A model generated the notes under the pieces. The model made no database searches and was not told the origin of the DNA. It saw only the letters and a list, made by a program, of their open reading frames with translations. This document shows positions 32,798-44,360 of a stretch of DNA of 64,000 nucleotides, piece after piece. The stretch covers positions 248,001-312,000 of the forward strand of contig RBKR01000026.1 of the NCBI GenBank assembly GCA_004835665.1. The letters are read 5' to 3'. Source of the stretch: Phoma sp. XZ068 (lineage: Eukaryota; Ascomycota; Dothideomycetes; Pleosporales; Didymellaceae). Position 1 is the first letter of the stretch; every line of letters starts with the position of its first letter. The position numbers were made by a program, and so were the translations under genes.

Positions 32798-33589
32798 ATG
32801 GTTTCAACACGCAGCAAAACAGCCCAGGCTCACCTCGAGGACTTCGCCACAAAGGAAAGCGTCTCAAAGCTGAAAGAGAAGAAGACAGCATCTCCAAAGA
32901 AGGCAGCACCTAAAGCCAACACCTCAAGGAAACGCAAATCCATTGATGCCGAGCACACTGAAAACAAGCCATCACCGAAGCGCACCAAAGCCTCGCCACC
33001 AAAATCAACGAAGCTAAAGAATGAACCTACTACCGGCGACAGTGATGGTAAATCCATAATCATCAACCGTGCACCAGTCCTCCAGTTATGGGCTGCCTCA
33101 GTAGCACATCTAACCTACCCCCAACTCTCATGGGAATCATGCCTCAGCGCCGGATCAGCAGTGAGTTCGATATGCGCCGTCGCCAAGGGCCGCTCGATAG
33201 GCACCGTCCCTGAGAAAGACGACTCAGAAGCAAAGCAAGAGAAGCACGAGAAAGTCAAGGAAAAGCAGAAGGACCTTAATGAAATCGATATCATGCATTT
33301 CAAGCTCAGACTCAAGGATGGATTGGCGGTTGTTGGGAGCGAAGAGAAGGGGAAGTCTGGGGCGGAGGACGCGCTGAGGAGGAAGTTCGGGGAGGCGCAG
33401 TATGATAGGGTGAGAGATGCTTTTGATGATGCGCTGGCGAGCTGGAAGGGTGAGGAAGAGGAGTTGAATAAGAAGGGGTTTCATATGTATGAGCTGTTTA
33501 GACCGGATGTTAGTAAGGGGCAGAAAGGGTGGGGGAGGAAAGGAGAGTTGAGCTTGGAGACTGTTGCGAGTACGGTTCAGAAGCGTTGA
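32798..33589 (+). CDS. Small basic nuclear-type protein with NRAPVLxLW motif
   Basis: Unspliced, 263 aa. ATG 32798 is in good context (ACC-ATG-G) and gives MVSTRSK. Residues 1-85 are Lys/Pro/Ser-rich with nuclear-signal-like clusters (SRKRKSID, SPKRTKAS). A compact region follows: IIINRAPVLQLWAASVAHL, YPQLSWESCLSAGSAVSSI and AKGRSIG. This recalls a recurring eukaryotic family with an NRAPVL-x-LW signature whose function I cannot state. A charged linker leads to a second conserved-looking block (AQYDRVRDAFDDALASW) and GFHMYELFRPDVSKGQKGWG. The coding strand changes from C/A-rich to strongly G-rich near base 33300. Confidence 0.75.
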   Translation: MVSTRSKTAQAHLEDFATKESVSKLKEKKTASPKKAAPKANTSRKRKSIDAEHTENKPSPKRTKASPPKSTKLKNEPTTGDSDGKSIIINRAPVLQLWAASVAHLTYPQLSWESCLSAGSAVSSICAVAKGRSIGTVPEKDDSEAKQEKHEKVKEKQKDLNEIDIMHFKLRLKDGLAVVGSEEKGKSGAEDALRRKFGEAQYDRVRDAFDDALASWKGEEEELNKKGFHMYELFRPDVSKGQKGWGRKGELSLETVASTVQKR

Positions 33590-34670
33590 TGCTCGATAAG
33601 TTCCGATTTAATCTTGATAAAGTCGCTTTGTTGAGAGTCCTTTGCATTAATTTTCTGGCACTGTCGTCTTTGTTCCCTTTCAGATCAGATGTCGAACATT
33701 TTATCTCGTTGCACAATAATAATTTGCTCAATTGTGCTCTCTTTTGTCCCTTGAATTTACATCTTCTCGTTGTGTTGGCTCACCACACAAATCCTCGCTT
33801 ATAATCGACTTCTGATAGTAAAGGCAAATTAATTCCTTCATTTACCAAGAGTAAACAGCAGACCATCCAGCGATCAAATGATTCAGAATCTAGGAAGCTG
33901 GCGGGGCTTCGTGGTAACCCAGAGACAGATCTCCATTCCAAGCACCATGAGCCAATTTCGTTGGTGTAATACACTAGACCGAACAAAGGTTGGATGAACC
34001 AGATACCAGTGCAGGCAATGGGGTACAGACGACCCAGTAAGGCGGAGACGAACACCAGGTCGAGTATCTCATTAATGATCCTTTGATTGGTCGGGTGGTT
34101 AGTGCAAGATCGTGATTACACAAACGCAACCTACTAAATGCTGGCGTTGGGAAGGGGCTGAGACACGTTTTTATGGTAACGTCGCCCGGATCAGCTCCCG
34201 CATGAGCGGTGTCTTAATGGTGAGTACAGGGTCACACAGCGCGGAGGTGCCGTTGTTGAACTTCAGATGTCACTCGGAAGCTGATCTCGGGAGAAGAGCC
34301 AACGTGGAATTGATGAAGACCACGAAAGAGGGGTTGGAAACATGTAAAGAGGTTTATAGGGAAGGTGAATGGGAACCTATTGCTGATCGTGTAAGGATGT
34401 TTTCGGGAAAAAGAGAAGTTTGTCGTGCGGAGTGAAATCCACTAACCAAGAAATAAGTCAGCGAACATAAAGCACAGGACGGAGTGCAACAATTTTACAT
34501 CACAGCCACAGACTCGATTGCAGAAAAGGTTTGATAAGGGTACAACTTGAATTCATAACTCATGCATCATGCATCTGGTATCATAATTCGACTAAACAGT
34601 AATCTTTCACTCCTCGTTCTTATCGTAGCTCGGCGTCCTGGGCTGCCAGGGCGAGTTCTCGACACTGCAT
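33590..34670. other. Intergenic region with two possible gene remnants
   Basis: 33600-33800 is AT-rich. On the minus strand 33780-34055 encodes an aromatic, partly hydrophobic peptide (LGRLYPIACTGIWFIQPLFG) with no ATG and no workable upstream splice, so possibly a remnant. The plus-strand frame 34202-34435 is listed separately. Confidence 0.3.
34202..34435 (+). CDS. Possible short ORF, 77 aa
   Basis: Starts at ATG 34202 and ends at TGA 34433-34435. The peptide is mostly charged and helical (NVELMKTTKEGLETCKEVYR, then EWEPIADRVRMFSGKREVC). Its amino-acid composition looks coding, but there is no known motif and no clear promoter. It could be a real small gene, the last exon of something decayed, or chance. 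Confidence 0.3.
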   Translation: MSGVLMVSTGSHSAEVPLLNFRCHSEADLGRRANVELMKTTKEGLETCKEVYREGEWEPIADRVRMFSGKREVCRAE

Positions 34671-36267
34671 CTAAGCCTTCATCTCCTTCTCGCCAATGGT
34701 CTCAACCGCGCGAGCACCATCCTTCTCATCAATGCTACCAGTCTCGATGTCCTTGGCGGGCTCAAGGTTGGCACCGATAGGGCCAGCCTCCTCAAAGTGG
34801 CGACCCTTCTTCTCAGGACCGAGCGCAGTGGTAACCGCAATGCCAATGGCGATGATGGCGGTAGCAACACCCATGACGGGTCCGTAAGCGGGTGAGCTCT
34901 TGCCACCGTGGGTTTTAATCATGAGGGACTCAGCGGCGGCATTGACAATCTGGGCGGACGGCGAGGAGATCATGTTTCCGAGCTGGTATGTGATACCGAC
35001 AAAGGATGAGCGGAAAGCAGGGGGCGACAGCTCGTTAAGGTGAATGGGAATGACACCCCAAGCACCCTGGACGAAGAACTGGATCATGAAGCCAGAGGCA
35101 GACAGACCGCGCTCAGTGGTGGGCAGAATCCAAGCTGGGATGAGGAAAGCGGACATGATAGCAGCGCAAATGATAGTGCGACGACGACCGAACCACTGCG
35201 ATGCGTAACCGAGAATGGTACCACCAACGCATGCACCAGTCTTCATGAGGATGGAGGCGCGGGTAGAACCAGCAGAGCTGAGGTGCTTTTGCTGCTTCAT
35301 GAAAGTGGTGTAGGAGTCCTGGCTGGTGTGGGAGTAGAAGTTGAACCAGGTCATGAGGAAGATGCAGTAGACAACCATGCGCCACTCGGCCTTGAGCATG
35401 ATCTTGGTCTCCGCCCAGAAGGCGCCAGGAGCCTTGTTCTGCTTGCCTTCCTTCTTCGCAGCAATGAATTGCTTGGACTCGGGGAAGCAGATGCGGACAA
35501 GACCAACGACGATGGAGAAAGCAGCACCGACCCAGAAAACAATCTTCCAGGTCTTGGTCTCACCGCCAACACCAAGGTTGGCGCAAGCTGCGAGAACGTA
35601 ACCGAACGAGTAACCCTGCTGCAGGATACCGGACATGAGACCACGGGCGTTGACACTGGGGAAGTTAGCATAAGCGTTGCATAGAGAGTATCAACAATAC
35701 TTACGGGCAGTTTTCAAGGGCCATAGCGATGGCGTTACCGTAGACACCACCCATGAACAGACCGAAGAGAGATCGGACGGCCAAGAACTGGTTGAAGGTG
35801 GCACAGTAAATGGTGGCAACCTGGAGAAGACCCAGGATGATCATATTCAGGACCATGGGCCACTTGCGACCAAACTTGTCACCAGCCAAACCGAAGAATG
35901 CAGCACCGACAGATCGGAGGAGCAGTGTCAATGTGATGGCGGTGGTGATCGATGTGTTGCTCTTTTGGTAGTAATCAGCCAACTTGGTGGTCTGGATAGA
36001 GAGCGCGTGGAAGTCGAACGCATCGGCAGTCCAGGCGAAGAAACCAACAAGGAAGTAGGCCCAGTCCTTCAAACCCAGCTGTGCAAGCAGGCTGATGGGG
36101 TTCTTGAGAGGCTCGGGCTTCTGCCACTCGCAGGTCTCTTCGCCATACTCGTTCCTGACAACCACACGTTGGTCCCACTTGAAGAGGTCACTCCAGGCTT
36201 GCTTTGCTGTCGCGAAGGTGCCCTTAGCCAGGGGATCGGCAGGCCTGTTGCCAGAGACTGTTGCCAT
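34671..36267 (-). CDS. JEN1: Jen1-type monocarboxylate permease (MFS)
   Basis: Exons complement(35705..36267) and complement(34671..35655), 515 aa. The 49-nt intron joins ENC-P-VNARGLM in frame. It is a 12-helix major facilitator of the lactate/pyruvate:proton symporter family, acting at the plasma membrane. It carries the Jen1 signature N-x2-S-H-x-S-Q-D-x3-T as NFYSHTSQDSYTT. The loop motif GDKFGRKWP after helix 2 is typical of the superfamily, and WTADAFDFHALS lies in the first helix. The N- and C-terminal tails are cytosolic and Lys/Glu-rich, which in yeast Jen1 are sites of ubiquitin-linked endocytosis. Codon use is strongly biased to C-ending codons, suggesting high expression. Whether it moves mono- or dicarboxylates cannot be told from sequence. 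Confidence 0.9.
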
Positions 36268-39200
36268 GTTGTCGAGTTGGCTTGATCTTGGGAAAAAGGA
36301 TGGAAGAGAAGCTGCTCGTTGAGGTAGTACAGCTGAGCCTGATCAAGATGCTGGATTCCAAAAGGAGGGCAAGGCCTGCCTAATATATGTCTCTTCACGG
36401 CATGTCTCTAGCGGGGAATCTTGCCTCGTAGCGATCCTATCGACGTGCCGAAAATCAACTGTACGACAGCACTTCGTTGTGCATCTGGTGGCTTACAGCC
36501 AAGAATATACCAAGGCTGCCCAGGCTTTTGGTGTTGATGAATGTAACCCTCTAAGCTGAATTGAGTTAAGTGCACTTATCGTCCGCGGTACCCTCGACGT
36601 ATGGTGCGTGGCCGAAATGCTGGGGTCGAAATGCCGCACACGCTGATCTTACATCCCCACGGGGAGAAAAACCGTTGTCTGCAGTTTTCCCCAGGGTTTC
36701 AATTAAGAGTCTATATGTACAGTGCAGGAACACTGAACGTGCGCAAGAGTTGATGATCTCTGTCGTACACAACGGTTATCCTGCAACACTTTACCAAGCT
36801 GCGAGGCGCTGCTCAAGCATTTGTTTGCACTACCTTTCTTCTGAAGAAGCGTGCGCCGAGGTGTGCGCCACCAAAATTGGCAGTAGCCCCGCTCAGGTTT
36901 GCAGTGCTTGTGTGAGACCATCACTTACGACAGCCAAGCAGGACGAAGCCTTTCGTGGCGTGCAGGCCGAGATGGAAAGTCGTCACCGAGCGGCCTTGGG
37001 TAGGCTTCTTCCAACGCCCGTCGTTCACTTTGGCGACTCGCATCGTTTGATTGAGTTCATCGCGGCCTCGTGAGTGTTTTACGACCGGTGAAAGATCTTC
37101 AGGCTCTTACCCCAAAGTTCTGGATGCGCGCACCCCGGAGGCAGGAGGACCGAGCAGAGGAATGGGCCCAGTTTTTTCGTGTTTGGTATCAACGTTCGTC
37201 CGCTAATACGTCGTTTCAAGCGTGCGGCGCACGAGAAACAACCGGCCCACAGATCGTGCGATGTGGGACGGCGGCCTGAGGTCTGCGGATGCAGACACGG
37301 AGGAGTCTTGGCAGTTTCTAGGGGTGTGAAGGATGCCGGCTGACTCTAGCCGCTCAGCTGATGCGAAGAACGGAGGGAAATAGTGGCGTGCAAGAGCGGC
37401 AGTGGAGTTCCTGTGGGGGCGCCGCACTGCAGCTAGAGTGAGGAAAGTGCCCACGGCCGTCAGCCGTGCCAGCCTTGCCTCAAACACGTACATGGTTTAT
37501 TAAGACTTGCGTCGACAGACCGGTCGCGATGACTCGTGTGGGGTTCATCCAATGCCCAGCTTGATACCATGCTGTCAACAAAAATCAACAACCAGTTCTG
37601 TTTTAGAGCTTGGCATCACAATCCCGCAGAAACCTCAAGATAATAGACCGGAGCAAGCTGATGGATTCAAATGTTGATCGAACGCATATTGCTTCTAGCG
37701 CGCACCCAGTCTTTGGTCGCTGGTTCATTCGTAACGCGGGGACCCCGAACTTGCAGGCTGAACTCGAATCTGGGGACAAGGAGAGTCTCGGAAGCACAAC
37801 CAATTCTCTTCAATGCTGCTTTCTCCGATAATACGAGCACATTAGTTCCCTCGGACCTCCGAGATAAGATGCGCTAAAGTCAAGGAGTTGCCCAGGCCTT
37901 GGTTCTACCACTCTTCAACCAATAGAACCGCATTTTTTCATCGGCATCTGAATTCTACCGAATCCAAGACCGCACCCTGCATTGCGGCTTATTGTGCGGC
38001 GCCATCGAAGGTGGATAGAAGGAAGCAACATGGCGCGCCGCCACCCGTAATGCCAGAGAGCTTGCCCCTCTGGGCATAGAGCTTGCCCCTCTGGGCTGTT
38101 CACAAGTGCATCGCCGCGGCCGGGACGGTCTCTTGCAGGTATTGCGGAGGCGTGCTCAACCCTCGTCTCGTGGAACCTCCGATTCTTCATCTTCCGACGG
38201 AGCCTCATCCTCCAGGCAACCAATGACCGCCACTGGATCCCTGAGCATTCGGTCGGATGTTATACACATGATGCGTTCCAATTATTATACGATGGCGCCA
38301 AAATGCTGCATATTGAGTTCCGATATTTGTGAAAGTATGGAGCACGCCACAGATCCTAGAGAGTGTGTGGGGAAGAGAGGATGCCCCAGACCCTGTAGTC
38401 AAGCAACTTCTCATAACATCTCTTCCTTGTGACGTACCTGCTAGACACACTTGAGTACGATATCTCGCCGCTTACGCTATGCTTACTTTTCTCACCAGAA
38501 GAGTATATGCTACGTTTATCACCAACCGAGCTTGCACTGTAGTTAGATCATTATTCGAGTTGAACGCTCCGATCGGAGCCTTACACTGCGTTAACGTCCA
38601 CAGCAACTATCTGTACTCCTAGCCGCAAACCGCACCATTTATCACGACGCTCACGGAGCAATTATCGATGGTCGAAGCTGTACACGCGCAAACTACGCTG
38701 CCTAAGAAGGAACGCACTCGTACTACGAAGGGCAATGTTGGATCCTTCAAGGAATACAACGTGCCTCTCAACTGTTTAACAGAAATTGAAAAGTGGCTCA
38801 GCGGGACTTTAACAGGTCACCCTGCGCTGTACTTTTGGTGTTGCGTTGTCGCACACCATCCTACGAGCTTCATCTTCACTAGATTCTTCAGTCTATTGCA
38901 CCTTACAGCTGCGTTTTGCTAACTAATCACTTGAACTTCCTAACCACAGTATCGTATTGCGCTTCTAGCCTTTTTCTTTATGTTGTGTTTTCACCTGCAT
39001 GCGCAAGACATTCCAGTCACAAATGAAAGTACACTACCTTGATCAAGGCTGAAGCCTTCCGGGTATGTGGATGTTCTATCCAACCTCTTCTCAGCCGAAA
39101 CCTCTGCAATGCAAGGCACATGACAACATTCTGCAGACTTTATTACTTCACCTGCCTCCAAGGCTTTCAGCATTTCATTCATGCCAAATATTGGATTCCA

Positions 39201-40326
39201 TCACGGCCGTGGATCTCTACCCAGATGCTCGCCTATGTGGTGTGCGACAAACGCTGCCTCAATATTCAGGTCGAACCCTGTCAGCATAACAAGTTCACCA
39301 TTTTCTTGTTTTAACTTAAACGAAATCCTTCAAACGATTGTTAATAGCTACTTCGTAGAGGTGAAGTCATTGAATTGAACTCCTGTATAACTTTTGTGCG
39401 TCCTATATCAGACCAACTTATCACTTTAGTCAACACGGCATCATGTCGGACAACACAAACCGACCGGTGCATTTGCGGAGAACACACCTCGATTAGCCGG
39501 AAGTGGTCGCAGAACCGAACTTCGCAGATAGTAGCCCGGCTCCCACCTCAAGATGATACACTCTCAACGGATTACCATAGAGCTGCTGAACGCGGAAGAT
39601 GAAACAATACCAGCCCGTTGTTAATTCTGAGACCTTCAAGAGCTTGGTTGCACTTGGCCTCCGTAGCGATACCAAGACTTGGCAGCAATCTTGTAAAGTT
39701 AGATACTTACGGCTCTATTGAGGACGTGTTGCCCGTGTTCGACTCGTACCAGGAACCTGAAACGGAGGCAGGTAGCTGTCCAAGTTTTTACCAGAAACAT
39801 GTCAGTTCAGACCGAGGTCCCGTGAAGGAAAGTACGACTGCTGTCAAATCCAAGAATTATACTGCCGATTTATTGGAAAACTGCTCAGCCGACTGACTTC
39901 CAATGATGAGACAGTCGATTGGAATGTCGCACAACCCATCATACTCTCCGACCGTAACTAGCGTCATGTTCATCCGCGGTATCTTAGTATCGCGAATGTC
40001 TTCCACACGTCTGCATAGGTTTTCAAAATCCCATAGGTACGGTACGCATGAAGATCCAAGAACAACTACTGCGTACTAGCCTAGCTTATCTATATCCATC
40101 TCACATGTTAAGAAACGTGGACGAACAGCAGCATTCGGCGCTACTGTGGCGGTACTTTCTCAAAGGCCCCACTTCTGGTTTGGACTCACCGGACATCTCT
40201 GAAACCTTGTTCCCAACACCTGTTCCCTAGTTTGCAAAGGTACCACTTAGGCGTTCGCAGCGTGCTACATACGATCCGCGCAGATCCAATTCCATCAAAC
40301 AACCGAGCCGTTCATTTGCAGGCATC
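36268..40326. other. 4.1-kb gene-poor interval
   Basis: No supported gene on either strand. It holds the promoter of the Jen1-type permease (leftward) and a two-copy 21-bp-period tandem at 38057-38096. Open frames up to about 165 codons (for example 36570-37073) show no motif or splicing pattern. Base composition is not obviously AT-rich, so it does not look like a heavily point-mutated repeat. Confidence 0.45.
38057..38096. repeat. Two-copy tandem repeat, 21-bp period
   Basis: AGAGCTTGCCCCTCTGGGC occurs at 38057-38075 and again at 38078-38096, separated by AT. The two copies are identical. Confidence 0.8.
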
Positions 40327-41481
40327 ATGGTCGTAACTGCGGATGGAAAGGAAAGTGGGGCAGGAGGGGCGGCGGAAGGAACAGCGAGCGGAGCGGAGAG
40401 GAAGAGCACGCAGAATACACAATATGATCAGATTGGGACGGAGTATCTAAAGATCAAGGAGTTACCGTCCGCAGAATCGGAAGTGCCGAGCATCCTTGCT
40501 GCGCTGGGCGCGGACGGGGCGGATGGGAAGAAATGCCTAGGTATGTGAAGCTTTTGGCTTTAACGACTTGTCAATCTTTTCCTTTTCTGTGTGATCTTCC
40601 AGCCTGCGTGAACGCTTTTGAGATGATGCTGGGTTGGTTGGCTCGACTATCTTCCCATTTTGGGTACGGATGATCTACGATCCCTGTCACCAGTACTCGA
40701 AACTCAAGTTCACACTTGTCGCTTTCAGAGTTCACAACCAATACTGCTTCAATTTCCCAACACAGAGACACCCATAACTCTACTCCTCGAGCATACGTGA
40801 CCAACGCTGACTCCTCTAACCCACCCTCTAGACCTCGCGTGCGGGACAGGCAAATACACACACCTCCTCCATACCCTAGGCGCCTCCAGCGTAACAGGCT
40901 ATGACATATCATCCACCATGATATCTGGTGCTCTCGCAACCTACCCACCCTCCCAGTTCCCTACGCTGCACTTTGGCATCGCAGATTGCAGTATTCCCGG
41001 GCCGCTCTCAACTTCTAACGACGACGGAAGCTTTGATCTCGTTTTCTCGGCCTGGTTCCTCAACTACGCGGGCACAGAGGCAGAGCTGACGAATATGTTC
41101 CGCGTGATTGAGAACCAGATGAAGCAAGGCGGAAGGTTTGTCGGCCTTACTACGGACGCACACGATCCCAACATGCACATCCCGAGGCTTGGTTTCTACG
41201 GTATAGATATCCTGGTCCTGGATCCGGCATACGCAGACCCGGAGACGCACCAGGTGCTAGGCATTAAAGCACGAGTGGTTGTTGGCGGTGGGAAGGGGTT
41301 CAGTTTTGATGTGTATCAGTTCCGACGGGATGTGTATGAAGAGTGCGCGAGAAAGGCGGGATTGGGGATTGAATGGAAGAATGTTGTTGTACCGGATGAT
41401 GAGAGGAAGAGTAGAGGGTATTGGGATGAGTATATTGAGAGACCGACATTTGCGATGCTCGAAGCGGAAAGATTGGTATAG
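40327..41481 (+). CDS. SAM-dependent methyltransferase (class I)
   Basis: Exons 40327..40540 and 40832..41481, 287 aa. Splicing produces the AdoMet-binding motif I, LDLACGTGKYTHLL, exactly across the junction. The acidic end of strand 2 (VTGYDISSTMI) and motif II/III regions (FDLVFSAWFLNYA, QGGRFVGLTTDAHDP) follow, so this is a Methyltransf_25/UbiE-like small-molecule methyltransferase. The N-terminal 35 residues are Gly/Ala/Glu-rich and probably disordered; YDQIGTEYLKIKELP begins the fold. The intron is 291 nt, far longer than others here. The gene is tail to tail with the HET gene, 120 bases apart. The acceptor substrate is unknown, and no biosynthetic genes flank it. Confidence 0.85.
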
Positions 41482-41601
41482 ATATATAGCCACATAATGA
41501 ATATGAGATCTAGGCATTACAGACATCCTCTATTCAGTGGGCACTTGTATCAAAACTGGAGCATCAATTGTACCTGGAGAGTATGACAGGGTGGGAGTAC
41601 C

Positions 41602-43401
41602 TCAGATCAAATGAACAGGCACAAAGTCACCGTCATCTTGGCGCAGAGCCTCTCCGTCCATGAACCCATGTAAGTAACACTCCCCAACCAGCTTCAAGTC
41701 TTGATGGCTTTTGTCTGTCCGTTCAACCATTTCGACAGGGTTATCAGGACGGCGGAGCACAAATGGCACCTTCCCTCCAGCTAGCACCCAAACCTCATCG
41801 CCAGGCATGGAGTGCGGGAAACAGAGTCCAAAGTGACCTGACTCCGTGAGAAAGAAGGCTCTGCCGTACGTTGCCACGCAAAACGCCGCGACAGCCGATG
41901 TAGCTGGCGGGTCAACCTCTCGGCGTAGACAATCGATCATGCCAGCGTGCATTGTTGAGAGTGGGACGTCTGGTAGGAGGCTCGTCCTGTTCCAGGCCGT
42001 CGCGGCGCCGGTGTGTGTGGGGAGAACGTCGGCCATGACAGTACGCCAGAAAGACTCTTGCAAAGGCGCATAATCTTGATGGTGATCCAGAGTCGGAAGG
42101 TCGGCAAGTTCGGCCCAGGTCTGGATGATTTTCCAGGTGTGGTTCCACTCTCTATCTTGAATGGGCACGCCTATGTGCTTGATGCGGTCAATGAATATGC
42201 CGGTTAGGTGCAAGGTGGAGCTATCGACTATCTCGAGAGTTCCCTTTGTTTCATCGCTCGCGCGGTAGGATTGGTATCGCTTGTACCGAGACTGTTCGAA
42301 ACTTGCTTCGAAATTAGTCAAAGGTGCCGCAAAGTTTCGAATCCAGGATGGCAATTGGTAGTGATCTGAACCAAGACCAGTGCCAGTCAAGAACTGCAGA
42401 TCTCCTTCTGATTGCAAGATGATGTCTTGCGTAGCATGTAGGTATGCTTCCCGGATCGGCAAAGTGTAGTCAGGTCGCACTTTGATATTCGGATTCTTCC
42501 AAAGCAAACCCAGAAGACCATACACCTTGTCTCTTGGATCCTTACAAAGCTTGTGCCGGAAGCCGCGAAGAACATAATCAATCTCTACCAAATCAGACTG
42601 TTGCGTGAGGAACAAGAGATGATCGGACAAGTAGTTGTACTTTGCGGGCAATAAGGGACCAGTTTTCGCACAACAATCCAGAGCGTGATTGTTAAAGTTC
42701 TCCAGTGCAGTCAAAATGGACGCCCAAGGTATCCGATGATTTCCCATCAAGACAGTGGCAGCAGGACACAGTGCTATTTCTTGGACGCACCACAATCTTG
42801 ACCACCAGGGCCTCGAGATGAAATACGCAAAGACCTCAAACATTTGCTGGTAGGTAGGGTTGTCGTGGAACACCCACTCTCCAGTTTCCTCCGAGATCGA
42901 AAATCCGGGGTACTCATGGAAATGCTTATTTTCTGCCCAGTGCAAGACCATCTCGAACGGATTGCGTGAGCCGAACTGTGGATTGGGTACACCAAACCAA
43001 ATGAGCATTGAGGTACATCTCCTATAGATGTCGCCCATTTTGCTAACCTGAATGGCCCTCTCATCCATGTTCGTCTGATCAATGCATATAGCGTCTGCCC
43101 ACAGGTCTAACAAGGCGTTTTCGGAGCTGCGCAAGTGTCTAAGACATGCTTCGAGGCTGCTGGGAATTGCGAGCTGAACGCCATCAATAAGGATCTGTTT
43201 CATATCTGAGGAATCTCCCCAGGCGTAGGAAATAGTTTGGTATTGGGGGCATTCATTCAAAGAATGAATGTTGAGCCTACATTGGACAGGATCGTCCAAC
43301 GAATCGCCCGGCAACAAGGTCAAAGTCCGAAATTGAGACACACTTGTATCGAGGGGAGCGTAGCAAGTCACCTTTCGCAACATTTGATCGCTGTCTGTCA
43401 T
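41602..43401 (-). CDS. HET-domain (heterokaryon incompatibility) protein
   Basis: Unspliced, 599 aa from ATG 43401 (MTDSDQM). The HET domain spans about residues 55-205, with its usual blocks: YQTISYAWGD, LWADAICIDQTNMDERAIQV, YRRCTSMLIWFG and RPWWSRLWCVQEI. DPRDKVYGLLGL follows further on. HET domains act in self/non-self recognition in fungi, often triggering cell death after fusion of unlike hyphae; most copies are untested. The region after the domain has no NACHT, WD or ankyrin repeats, so this is a stand-alone type. The frame is intact, with no stops or shifts. The upstream flank is AT-rich. Confidence 0.9.
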   Translation of the reverse strand: MTDSDQMLRKVTCYAPLDTSVSQFRTLTLLPGDSLDDPVQCRLNIHSLNECPQYQTISYAWGDSSDMKQILIDGVQLAIPSSLEACLRHLRSSENALLDLWADAICIDQTNMDERAIQVSKMGDIYRRCTSMLIWFGVPNPQFGSRNPFEMVLHWAENKHFHEYPGFSISEETGEWVFHDNPTYQQMFEVFAYFISRPWWSRLWCVQEIALCPAATVLMGNHRIPWASILTALENFNNHALDCCAKTGPLLPAKYNYLSDHLLFLTQQSDLVEIDYVLRGFRHKLCKDPRDKVYGLLGLLWKNPNIKVRPDYTLPIREAYLHATQDIILQSEGDLQFLTGTGLGSDHYQLPSWIRNFAAPLTNFEASFEQSRYKRYQSYRASDETKGTLEIVDSSTLHLTGIFIDRIKHIGVPIQDREWNHTWKIIQTWAELADLPTLDHHQDYAPLQESFWRTVMADVLPTHTGAATAWNRTSLLPDVPLSTMHAGMIDCLRREVDPPATSAVAAFCVATYGRAFFLTESGHFGLCFPHSMPGDEVWVLAGGKVPFVLRRPDNPVEMVERTDKSHQDLKLVGECYLHGFMDGEALRQDDGDFVPVHLI

Positions 43402-44360
43402 GACGAACCCCAATGTTGCTTTCTATCGGAATCCGGTTGGTTTTGAGATGAGTGTCGAGATGCTCTGTTGCAACTGTGTTCGGGGAACCCCACTTCGAGT
43501 TCTGCCGTAACTGTGTCTGTGCACTCAACGATCGTGTGTAGTCAACAACCGCATTTTACGAGCAAATGTAAGTGTTTTAGAGTAGTATAGCTCCCTATTC
43601 AGTAGAGATATATTGAAATATTTTAGAAGTAAGATATTTATATTATTCAATATTCTTAAAAATCTTGATCTTCTCTAAGTAAAATGAAATCGTTTAGTGT
43701 ACACAATCGCTCAATGTACCGACACGACAGAACATCCGCTCCTAAGAACGATCACAGGTGTTGGTGGACGACTTGAACGTTCATGAATAATAGGGAAGTC
43801 AAGGAAGCATGGGTACTAAATGGTGAAATAGAATTTTTATTATTGAGGACCTTTGCAGCGTAGAAACGCAGATGGCCTATTTGTTGACAACCTTTCTCAT
43901 ACTTACACACTTTATGAACGGCTGGTAGCTATCATTGACATCAACTGCATCCCTATGATCCACGCTTCGTACATGGCGTCAATTTTCTGCTAGAGAATGC
44001 CCGGCCTGTGGTGTACAGCTTATGAGGCAAATGATTACAGAAGTGCATTGCGAGGGCTGATATCTCCCAGCGCCTGTTTGCAAACCCTCGTCCCGTCATC
44101 ACAACCAAGTAATGCAATCGTTCGATTGTATCAGGACGTAGGCTGCGGCCGATGCATGCTGTTCTGCCGTATGCTCAGCTGCGCTTGGTGAAGGCGTTCG
44201 AGTTCGGCGCAATGGACGTGATTGCAAGGTTGGTTGCCGAAGCGGCAGAAGGAGTTGCCATGAGGCATCTCAGGTAGATTCGACTGGGCATTCATCGAAT
44301 GCGCATTTGATGGCTGAGGGGTTGGCTCATTCTCCGACGTGGACTCTGTCGAGTATCAGA
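43402..44360. other. Intergenic region with an AT-rich block
   Basis: 43555-43700 is markedly AT-rich, with TATATTGAAATATTTT-type words, unlike its surroundings. It lies directly upstream of the HET gene. The rest shows nothing coding. Confidence 0.5.

Noticed and set aside
35040..35684. 214-codon plus-strand frame
   Set aside because: Antisense to exon 2 of the Jen1-type permease and runs into its intron.
36570..37073. Open frame of about 167 codons in the 36-40 kb interval
   Set aside because: Random-looking composition, no domain, and the other frames over the same bases are also partly open.
40541..40948. Minus-strand frame across the long methyltransferase intron
   Set aside because: It overlaps the coding exon carrying AdoMet motif I and shows no motif of its own.
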